A stretch of DNA of 11,745 nucleotides from an uncultured Terriglobus sp. (lineage in GTDB: Bacteria > Acidobacteriota > Terriglobia > Terriglobales > Acidobacteriaceae), in NCBI GenBank assembly GCA_937871605.1, contig CALMRM010000276.1, positions 1 through 11,745 on the forward strand. The letters are read 5' to 3'. A program made the translations under genes and the position numbers. How positions within the stretch are numbered: position 1 is the stretch's first letter; each line of letters begins with the position of its first letter. The notes under the pieces were generated by a model. The model made no database searches. It saw nothing but the letters and a program-made list of their open reading frames with translations, and was not told the origin of the DNA. This document shows, piece by piece, positions 6,520 to 11,745 of the stretch.

Positions 6520-6526
6520 TAGGATA
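6520..6526. promoter_or_regulatory. Overlapping divergent -10 elements
   Basis: Seven base pairs read TAGGATA on the plus strand and TATCCTA on the minus strand. They offer TAGGAT (6520-6525) as a -10 for the flavoprotein, ending 5 nt before its GTG at 6531, and TATCCT (6526-6521) as a -10 for the zinc-ribbon gene, ending 6 nt before its ATG at 6514. Each hexamer matches four of six consensus bases. I find no convincing -35 on either side, so this is a tentative bidirectional promoter. Confidence 0.4.
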
Positions 6527-6530
6527 GTCG

Positions 6531-7730
6531 GTGGTGGGTAGCGCGGAACAGTTCGATGTGGTGGTGCTGGGTGCGGGCGCCGCTGGCATGTTTTGCGCGG
6601 CGCTTGCGGGTGCGCGGGGCCTGCGCGTCCTCTTGCTGGAGGCGGGTGAACGTGCGGGACGCAAAATCCTGATTAGCGGTGGCGGCCGGTGTAACTTCAC
6701 CAACCGTCACACCACCCCGGCCAACTTTCTGAGTGAAAACCCGCACTTCAGCAAGAGCGCCCTGGCCCGCTACACGCCGCAGGACTTTGTCGCGTTGGTG
6801 GAGCGCTACCGCATTCCGTACCACGAGAAAACGCTGGGGCAGCTGTTCTGCGACGGCTCAGCCCAGGCCATCGTGTCCATGCTGGAAGCGGAGTGCCGTG
6901 CAGCCAATGTCATCCTGCGGCTGCAGACACCAGCCGAGCGGGTGGAGCAGGTGGAGGGCGGCTTTGCCGTGGTGACAGAGACAGGTAAGATCCACGCGCG
7001 AGCAGTAGTGGTGGCCACAGGCGGCTTGTCCATTCCCAAGATGGGGGCCAACGGCATTGGTTACGACATTGCCCGGAGCTTTGGCCTGCGCGTGGTGGAA
7101 CCGCGCCCGGCGTTGGTGCCGCTGACCTTTGCGGAAGGTGACCGCGAGTACTGGGCGGCCATCTCGGGCGTTTCGGCAGAGGTGGTGGCTACGCCCTCCC
7201 GGCGAAAGGGGAGATCGGCCACACCCAGCTTTCGCGAAAAGATGCTGTGGACGCACCGTGGGCTGTCCGGCCCGGCGGTGCTGCAGGCGTCCAGCTACTT
7301 GCAGGCAGGCGAGCCGGTACACTTCGACCTCTTGCCCGGCGCGGCGGTGTTCCCGGCCATGGCAGCAGGAAACGGCCGCAGGGACAGCAGCACCGCCCTG
7401 CAGCTGCTGCGCGAGCACCTGCCTACGCGGCTGGCGGAGCGCTGGCTGGGCGACAATGCGCCACCGGACTGGAAGAACACCTCCATAGCCCAGCTGGAGG
7501 AACGGCTGCACGCGTGGCCAGTGGCGCCCGCCGGAACGGAGGGCTACGCAAAGGCCGAGGTCACCGCGGGCGGGGTAAGCACTGCCGACCTCCACAGCAC
7601 CACTTTGCAAGCCAAAGCCGTACCTGGGCTTTACTTCATCGGCGAGGTGGTGGATGTGACCGGGCACCTGGGCGGGTTCAACTTTCAGTGGGCCTGGGCC
7701 AGCGCCTTTGCCGCGGCGGCTGCTCTCTAG
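6531..7730 (+). CDS. HI0933/YhiN-family FAD-dependent oxidoreductase
   Basis: This 399-residue flavoprotein belongs to the HI0933/YhiN/BaiN-like family (PF03486), about the length of E. coli YhiN. Residues 9-40 form the FAD-binding Rossmann motif (VLGAGAAGM, then LLLEAGE with Glu37 expected to contact the adenosine ribose). The family signature GRKILISGGGRCNFTN is at 43-58. The second dinucleotide-binding half is marked by ARAVVVATGGLSIPKMGANG, and the C-terminal signature runs through TAGGVSTADLHSTT, GLYFIGEVVDVTGHLGG and FNFQWAWASAFAA. It is cytoplasmic; the substrate is unknown for most members, a bile-acid/flavin reductase role being proposed for BaiN. Start choice is between GTG 6531 and GTG 6534. 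AGGA at 6521-6524 could act as a weak ribosome site, but the same bases form a -10-like hexamer. It appears monocistronic, and rpoD follows after about 257 bp. Confidence 0.92.
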   Translation: MVGSAEQFDVVVLGAGAAGMFCAALAGARGLRVLLLEAGERAGRKILISGGGRCNFTNRHTTPANFLSENPHFSKSALARYTPQDFVALVERYRIPYHEKTLGQLFCDGSAQAIVSMLEAECRAANVILRLQTPAERVEQVEGGFAVVTETGKIHARAVVVATGGLSIPKMGANGIGYDIARSFGLRVVEPRPALVPLTFAEGDREYWAAISGVSAEVVATPSRRKGRSATPSFREKMLWTHRGLSGPAVLQASSYLQAGEPVHFDLLPGAAVFPAMAAGNGRRDSSTALQLLREHLPTRLAERWLGDNAPPDWKNTSIAQLEERLHAWPVAPAGTEGYAKAEVTAGGVSTADLHSTTLQAKAVPGLYFIGEVVDVTGHLGGFNFQWAWASAFAAAAAL

Positions 7731-7784
7731 CGAACGCAAGACCATTTCTGGAACTTATCTCCGTCGGACGGAGTCAAAGTAGTG

Positions 7785-7793
7785 TGGTATGCT
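7785..7793 (+). promoter_or_regulatory. Possible extended -10 promoter of rpoD
   Basis: TGGTATGCT is a TGn extended -10 followed by TATGCT (7788-7793), four of six matches to TATAAT. No good -35 is seen at the usual distance. Transcription from near 7800 would give rpoD a leader of about 190 nt that includes the hairpins at 7804-7887. This is the best promoter-like match I found in the 257-bp gap before rpoD, not a proven site. Confidence 0.3.
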
Positions 7794-7803
7794 ATGGCCT
7801 AGT

Positions 7804-7887
7804 GAAGAAGTGCGCCTCGTGGTTCAGCCTGTAAACGGCTGTGGACCGTGCGCCCGCGGTCTTTGATACCGCACTAGATGCTTCTTC
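7804..7887 (+). other. Possible structured 5' leader of rpoD
   Basis: GAAGAAG (7804-7810) can pair with CTTCTTC (7881-7887) and close a multibranch structure with two hairpins inside: GGTTCAGCC (7821-7829) with GGCTG-tg-GACC (7837-7847), and GCGGT (7856-7860) with ACCGC (7868-7872). The motif GTGCGCC occurs twice (7810-7816, 7848-7854), and either copy could pair with GCGCAC at 7893-7898 in a way that crosses the outer helix, so alternative folds are possible. The rest of the gap down to 7987 shows no gene; an AGAGGAG at 7913-7919 is too close to the in-frame GTG at 7922 to be convincing. GC-rich DNA gives chance pairings, so the call is tentative. Confidence 0.3.
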
Positions 7888-7987
7888 GCCTAGCGCACAA
7901 CCTGCATCCATTAGAGGAGTTGTGGCTGCGCCCGCGTGCTGGCGCGCCGCTCCGCATGCACGTGCAACTTTGATTGGGGGCCGCACC

Positions 7988-9682
7988 ATGGCTGAAGAAC
8001 TGGACAAGTACGAAGAAGACGTAGACCGGATGATCGACACCGGCAAGGAGAAAGGTTACCTCACCTATGGTGAGGTCAATGACCTGATTCCCGAGGGCAT
8101 CACCTCAGCCGACGACCTGGACGACCTGTTGACCACCATCAACACCCAGGGTCTCGACGTCTTGAATGGTGACGAGAAGTTCGAGAGCCGGGACAAGTAC
8201 GGTGAAGAGTCCGATGAGAACGAGGATGTTGAGCTCGACCTGACGCCCGGTCAGCTTGAGAAGACGAACGACCCCGTGCGCATGTACCTGCGCGAGATGG
8301 GTACGGTACCGCTCTTGACGCGCGAGGGCGAGGTCGAGATCGCCAAGCGTATTGAGCGCGGCCAAAACCGCGTGATGAAGGCGATCTCGCGCTCCTCTAT
8401 TGTTATTCGCGAAATCATGGCGTTGGGCGAAGACCTGAAGCGCGGCGTGCGCAACGTGAAGGAAGTGGTCACGTTTGATGAGGAAGAGCTGACCGAAGAG
8501 GTCGTCTCGAGCCGCATCAAGGCGACCGTGAAGCGTATCGATTCGCTGGTTAAGCATCAGGCCGCAGCCCAGGAGTCGGAGGAAAAGCTCAACGACGGCA
8601 AGGCCAAGCCACAGAAGGAGACCCGCAAGCTGCGTTGGGCGGCTGGGCGTGAGCGTGTCAAAGTCACGCGCATTGTTCGCGAGTTAAAGTACACCAACGG
8701 CGAAAAGAAGCGGCTGCTGGACAAGGTCAACAAGACTGTGGACGGCATGCGCACGCTGGAGCGGCAGATCCGTTCGCTGGATCAGAAGTTCGACGCCTCA
8801 AAGTCGGAGGAGCTCAAGAAGGAGTACCGCCGCCAACAGAAGAACTGCCGCACCGATCTGGAGCGCCTGGAGCAGGAAGCCGGCCTGACGGTCGACGTGC
8901 TGAAGCAGACACAGCGCGAAATGATTCAGGGCGACATGGACGCCGAACGCGCCAAGCGTGAGCTCATTGAGGCCAACCTGCGCCTCGTGGTCTCCATTGC
9001 CAAGAAGTACACCAACCGTGGCCTCCAGTTCCTCGACCTGATCCAGGAGGGCAATATTGGCCTGATGAAGGCAGTGGACAAGTTCGAGTACCGCCGTGGG
9101 TACAAGTTTTCGACCTACGCCACCTGGTGGATTCGGCAGGCCATCACTCGCGCCATTGCCGACCAGGCACGCACCATCCGGATCCCGGTGCACATGATCG
9201 AGACCATCAACAAGCTCATTCGCACTAGCCGCCAGCTGGTGCAGGAGCTTGGCCGCGAACCGTCCAGCGAAGAGATCGCCAAGCGCATGGACATCCCAGT
9301 GGCAAAAGTCCGTAAGGTGCTCAAGATCGCGCAGGAGCCCATCTCGCTGGAAACACCGATCGGCGAGGAGGAAGATTCGCACCTGGGCGACTTTATCGAG
9401 GACCGTATGGCCGTTTCACCCTCCGACGCCGTTATTTCGGTCAACCTGAAGGAGTACACCAGTCAGGTGCTGCGCACGCTGACGCCGCGGGAAGAGCGCG
9501 TGGTCAAGATGCGCTTTGGCTTGGAAGACGGCTCCGAGCACACGCTGGAAGAGGTAGGTCAGAGCTTCCAGGTGACGCGCGAGCGCATCCGGCAGATTGA
9601 AGCCAAGGCACTCCGCAAGCTGCGCCATCCCAGCCGCAGCCGCAAGCTGAAGGCGTTTGTGGACGGCGTCAAGGAGTTCTAG
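7988..9682 (+). CDS. rpoD: Primary sigma factor RpoD (sigma-70)
   Basis: This 564-residue protein is the housekeeping sigma factor that directs RNA polymerase to -10/-35 promoters. Region 1.1 is at residues 10-60 (MIDTGKEKGYLTYGEVNDL), region 1.2 at 95-125 (DPVRMYLREMGTVPLLTREG), and a long charged non-conserved segment spans about 140-320. Region 2 is at 325-400: NLRLVVSIAKKY, then DLIQEGNIGLMKAVDKFEY, then GYKFSTYATWWIRQAITRAI for -10 recognition and melting. Region 3 follows to about 455, and region 4 lies at 495-560 with the -35-reading helix-turn-helix (TLEEVGQSFQVTRERIRQIE). ATG 7988 is chosen because region 1.1 starts a few residues later; upstream in-frame GTG codons at 7841 and 7922 would add Ala/Arg-rich sequence without family character. 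The GGGGG before it is only a weak ribosome site. dnaG, a frequent neighbour in other bacteria, is absent. Its own leader and terminator suggest a single-gene unit. Confidence 0.97.
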   Translation: MAEELDKYEEDVDRMIDTGKEKGYLTYGEVNDLIPEGITSADDLDDLLTTINTQGLDVLNGDEKFESRDKYGEESDENEDVELDLTPGQLEKTNDPVRMYLREMGTVPLLTREGEVEIAKRIERGQNRVMKAISRSSIVIREIMALGEDLKRGVRNVKEVVTFDEEELTEEVVSSRIKATVKRIDSLVKHQAAAQESEEKLNDGKAKPQKETRKLRWAAGRERVKVTRIVRELKYTNGEKKRLLDKVNKTVDGMRTLERQIRSLDQKFDASKSEELKKEYRRQQKNCRTDLERLEQEAGLTVDVLKQTQREMIQGDMDAERAKRELIEANLRLVVSIAKKYTNRGLQFLDLIQEGNIGLMKAVDKFEYRRGYKFSTYATWWIRQAITRAIADQARTIRIPVHMIETINKLIRTSRQLVQELGREPSSEEIAKRMDIPVAKVRKVLKIAQEPISLETPIGEEEDSHLGDFIEDRMAVSPSDAVISVNLKEYTSQVLRTLTPREERVVKMRFGLEDGSEHTLEEVGQSFQVTRERIRQIEAKALRKLRHPSRSRKLKAFVDGVKEF

Positions 9683-9697
9683 CCGCCAAGCATGAAC

Positions 9698-9731
9698 AGA
9701 AGAAAGCCGCGCTTATGCGCGGCTTTCTTCT
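9698..9731 (+). terminator. rpoD intrinsic terminator
   Basis: AGAAGAAAGCCGCGC (9698-9712) pairs perfectly with GCGCGGCTTTCTTCT (9717-9731), a 15-bp stem with a TTAT loop, starting 15 bp after the rpoD stop. The T-rich descending arm (TTTCTTCTT) supplies the U tract in part within the stem, which is a common terminator form. Because the ascending arm is A-rich it could also work on the other strand, but no gene needs it there. Confidence 0.92.
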
Positions 9732-9781
9732 TGCAACTCCGCACTCCCGTGGACTGTTTGATGTACGGATCGCTGCCAGGC

Positions 9782-9811
9782 TTGACGGGACAGCCAAGCT
9801 GTCGCAATACT
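9782..9811 (+). promoter_or_regulatory. Promoter of the 2OG-Fe(II) oxygenase gene
   Basis: TTGACG (9782-9787) and AATACT (9806-9811) are spaced by 18 nt and match the sigma-70 consensus at five and four of six positions. The -10 ends 6 nt before ATG 9818, so the predicted transcription start falls on or next to the start codon. It lies just after the rpoD terminator, as expected for a new transcription unit. Confidence 0.6.
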
Positions 9812-9817
9812 GCCGCC

Positions 9818-10423
9818 ATGCCCACAAAGCTGCCCGCACCGCACCTGAAACTTCATAACTTTCTGCCAGCGGACGCGCATGCCGCGCTGCTGCAGTGGAC
9901 GCTGAAGAACGAGTCGCGCTTTGTTGCCTCTGGCGTGGGTGCGGAGGGCAAGGTGGATCATGCGGTGCGACGTTCGCAGACGCTGCAGAACCTTGGGCCG
10001 TCGCACGCCATCGTTGAGACTGCGATGCGGGCTGGCTATAAGGAGTGGGTGGGTGCCCTACGGGCGTCAGACTTCGAGCTTGGCACCGTGGAACTGCAAT
10101 TGGCGGCGCACAACGAAGCGGCGCATTTTGCGCGGCATGTGGATACGCAGGTGCACGCGCCCACCGGTGAGTCCGTTCGTGCGCTGAGTGCGGTGTACTA
10201 CTTCTTTCGCGAACCGAAGAGCTTTTCCGGCGGCGAGCTACGCATTTATCCCTTTGCAGCGCGACCGGAGGAAACGGCGTGCGAGGTGATTCCACCGGAA
10301 CAGAACACGCTGGTGGTGTTTCCGGCATGGGCCACACATGAGGTCGCCACGGTGTATTGCCCGTCCGGCCAGTTTGCCGACTCTAGGTTTGCTGTGAACT
10401 GCTGGCTGCACATGCGGCGCTAA
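9818..10423 (+). CDS. 2-oxoglutarate/Fe(II)-dependent dioxygenase
   Basis: This 201-residue protein has the double-stranded beta-helix oxygenase signature. The iron ligands are His107 and Asp109 (ARHVDTQ) and His174 (WATHEV); Arg190 in DSRFAVNCWLH is the likely 2-oxoglutarate anchor. The segments SAVYYFFREPKSFSGGELRI (124-143) and NTLVVFPAW (163-171) are typical of prolyl-4-hydroxylase-like members, which couple 2OG decarboxylation to hydroxylation of a protein or small molecule. The substrate cannot be read from sequence. ATG 9818 is preferred because homology-like sequence begins there and the promoter at 9782-9811 would make a longer protein impossible; the open frame back to 9692 runs through the rpoD terminator. 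No Shine-Dalgarno is visible, so translation is probably leaderless. It converges with the hydrolase gene, 45 bp apart, with no clear terminator between. Confidence 0.9.
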   Translation: MPTKLPAPHLKLHNFLPADAHAALLQWTLKNESRFVASGVGAEGKVDHAVRRSQTLQNLGPSHAIVETAMRAGYKEWVGALRASDFELGTVELQLAAHNEAAHFARHVDTQVHAPTGESVRALSAVYYFFREPKSFSGGELRIYPFAARPEETACEVIPPEQNTLVVFPAWATHEVATVYCPSGQFADSRFAVNCWLHMRR

Positions 10424-10468
10424 GCTGCGTGTTGATCGCACCTTGGCGTGCCTCGTCTTGCAGTGTGC

Positions 10469-11581
10469 TCAGTGCGTGGGTGCAGACCTGTTCAGCAATT
10501 CGACGAGGTACGGCTTCCAGAGCGCGGCCTGGGTGTGGGTGCCGTGCCCGCGCGTTTTGTCAGAGATGGGCAGCAGCACGAACCTGGCATGCGGCATCCT
10601 GGGCGCGAGCTTTTCGGCAATGCCGAGTTCCGGCGGGTTGATGAAATCGTCCGCCGAGTTGATGTACATGACTGGCACGGTGATGGTGGCCAGCTTTGCC
10701 TCTGGGTTGTAGTTGCGGGACGCGTCGAAGTAGTAGATCAGGTTGTTGGCGTCGCTATTCGCCATGGCTCGCGGAACGTAGCTGTCGACAAACGCCTCGG
10801 CTGCCTTGCGCGTGGGTGCTGCCTTTTGCTGGACGAGCGGTGCTGAGCCCATAACGAAGGTGAGGTCGGTGGCGGTGCGCAGGCCATTCTCCGGCTGCGT
10901 GGTATAGTCACCGTTCTTCCACGCTGGGTCTTGCTTGATGGCTTGAATGCTCATGTAGCGCATCATGCGATTGCGGCCAGCCAGCTCCGTGGGCAGGCAA
11001 GCCAGCGGCATCAACGCGTCGCTGAAGCCGGGGTATGCCTCGCCCCACACAAACGCCTGCATGCAGCCCATAGAGGTGCCGACGATCAGGCGCAGATGAT
11101 CCACATGCAGACCCTCCAGCAGCATCTGGTGCTGTGACCGCACCATGTCGTCATAGTCGTACTTTGGGAAGCGCATGTGCAGTCCCTCGGACGGGCGGGA
11201 GCTATCGCCGTGACCAATGTCGTCGGGCAGGATAAGAAAGTACTTCGCAGCGTCTAACGGCTGGCCGGGAGCGAACAATTCATTGGCAAAGACCGGTGTG
11301 GTTAGCGAGAAGCGGTTGCCACCGGTGCCGTGGAGGATCAGCACGGCGTTGTCCACCTGCCCGGCTGTGTTGCGGTGCGGCGTGCCCAGCGTCAGGTAGT
11401 GCAAGTGCAGCTCGGGCAGCGTGCCGCCGTCGCCGAAGTGGAAGTCCTTGGCCGTATAGACCTCGTCCTTGTAGGGGAACTTGGTCTGGGGCACAGCGTG
11501 CTCTGCCGGTTTGGGTGCCTGTACTTGGGCAAGGGCGGGCAGCGACGCTGCGAGTGCAGCCAGACACAGGAAGAAGCGCAT
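10469..11581 (-). CDS. Exported MetX-like alpha/beta hydrolase
   Basis: This 370-residue protein belongs to the alpha/beta hydrolase family that includes homoserine O-acetyltransferase (MetX). Residues 1-18 form a signal peptide with an ALA cleavage site (MRFFLCLAALAASLPALA, then Gln19), so it acts outside the cytoplasm. The oxyanion-hole segment HGTGGN is at 84-89, LPDDIGHGDSSRP at 118-130, the nucleophile elbow GTSMG at 168-172 with Ser170, the acid probably Asp311 or Asp312 (NSADDFINPPE), and the catalytic His probably His346 in GHGTHTQAALW. An exported enzyme has no access to acetyl-CoA, so methionine synthesis is unlikely; an esterase or acyltransferase role is inferred. ATG 11581 has no Shine-Dalgarno, but TAGTCT ends 6 nt upstream. 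It is convergent with the oxygenase gene and divergent from the partial gene at the window end. Confidence 0.9.
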   Translation of the reverse strand: MRFFLCLAALAASLPALAQVQAPKPAEHAVPQTKFPYKDEVYTAKDFHFGDGGTLPELHLHYLTLGTPHRNTAGQVDNAVLILHGTGGNRFSLTTPVFANELFAPGQPLDAAKYFLILPDDIGHGDSSRPSEGLHMRFPKYDYDDMVRSQHQMLLEGLHVDHLRLIVGTSMGCMQAFVWGEAYPGFSDALMPLACLPTELAGRNRMMRYMSIQAIKQDPAWKNGDYTTQPENGLRTATDLTFVMGSAPLVQQKAAPTRKAAEAFVDSYVPRAMANSDANNLIYYFDASRNYNPEAKLATITVPVMYINSADDFINPPELGIAEKLAPRMPHARFVLLPISDKTRGHGTHTQAALWKPYLVELLNRSAPTH

Positions 11582-11587
11582 GGAGCA

Positions 11588-11593
11588 AGACTA
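11588..11593 (-). promoter_or_regulatory. Weak -10 candidate for the exported hydrolase
   Basis: TAGTCT on the minus strand matches only three of six -10 consensus bases, but it ends 6 nt before ATG 11581, the same geometry as at other genes here that lack a ribosome site. No -35 was found at 17 or 18 nt spacing. The divergent gap (11582-11688, 107 bp) shows no other clear element. Confidence 0.25.
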
Positions 11594-11688
11594 CAACGTC
11601 GCCTTTGGCCGGGCATTGGTGCGAGGCACGTACGGCGTGGCGTAAGCTGCTTGTGGATATTAACCTTAGCCAGCGGAGTTGCCCGAGT

Positions 11689-11745
11689 ATGCCTTTGACA
11701 CGACGGACGTTTGTTCAGCGCGGTGCCACCGCCGCAGCCTTGCTC
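11689..11745 (+). CDS. N-terminus of a Tat-exported protein (partial)
   Basis: From ATG 11689 the frame stays open for 19 codons to the window edge and reads MPLTRRTFVQRGATAAALL. This is a twin-arginine signal (TRRTFV, Arg5-Arg6) followed by the start of a mildly hydrophobic stretch, so the protein should be exported folded through the Tat system. GGAG at 11675-11678 lies 10 nt upstream as a plausible ribosome site. The gene continues past the window and the function cannot be told. It is divergent from the exported hydrolase. Confidence 0.7.
   Translation, partial: MPLTRRTFVQRGATAAALL

Noticed and set aside
7841..7987. N-terminal extension of RpoD from upstream GTG codons
   Set aside because: The added sequence is Ala/Arg-rich with no sigma-factor character, and region 1.1 begins right after ATG 7988.
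7731..7987. tRNA or known riboswitch in the gap before rpoD
   Set aside because: I find no cloverleaf, no T-loop and no riboswitch core I can name; only generic hairpins.
1..11745. Mobile element, prophage, defence island or other multi-gene novel system
   Set aside because: No transposase, integrase, terminal repeats or attachment sites are seen, and hicAB is a known type of module; the remaining genes look like independent chromosomal units.

Overview
The window reads as ordinary chromosomal DNA from a GC-rich, probably acidobacterial genome (Terriglobales such as Terriglobus or Granulicella are my best guess). The basis is the style of the primary sigma factor (a short region 1.1 with a KEKGYLTY-type motif and a long non-conserved insert), the exported DUF1800/DUF1501 pair, the secreted plant-type glutaminyl cyclase, and the many short monocistronic units. 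This placement is inference; no rRNA or tRNA is present to confirm it.

Layout. Bases 1-3374 (+) carry a DUF1800 lipoprotein with a long Thr/Gly linker, followed by a Tat-exported DUF1501 protein. These two families are commonly adjacent and probably work together outside the cytoplasm in an unknown role. Bases 3378-4003 (-) hold a complete type II toxin-antitoxin pair, hicA-hicB; the 58-residue toxin is easily missed because it is short and starts with GTG. Bases 4072-4851 (-) encode an exported glutaminyl-peptide cyclotransferase. A 73-bp gap separates it from a divergent gluconate kinase (4925-5446, +). Next comes a 186-residue protein with a helical head, an almost pure Asp/Glu middle and a Lys/Ala tail (5574-6134, +), ending at a strong, probably bidirectional terminator. 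A small zinc-ribbon protein (6227-6514, -) and an HI0933/YhiN-type flavoprotein (6531-7730, +) are divergent with only 16 bp between start codons. rpoD (7988-9682, +) follows a leader of about 190-255 nt that can fold, and ends in a 15-bp terminator hairpin. A 2-oxoglutarate/Fe(II) dioxygenase (9818-10423, +) and an exported MetX-like alpha/beta hydrolase (10469-11581, -) converge. The window ends inside the Tat signal of another exported protein (11689 onward, +).

How the genes relate. Apart from DUF1800-DUF1501 and hicA-hicB, the genes look like independent transcription units, and I see no multi-gene novel system. The most interesting signals are small. Five genes that lack a convincing Shine-Dalgarno carry a -10-like hexamer ending 5-6 nt before the start codon, which suggests leaderless mRNAs. 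Two of those start regions appear to share one overlapping bidirectional -10 element. The acidic/basic protein and the rpoD leader are the other items worth a second look.
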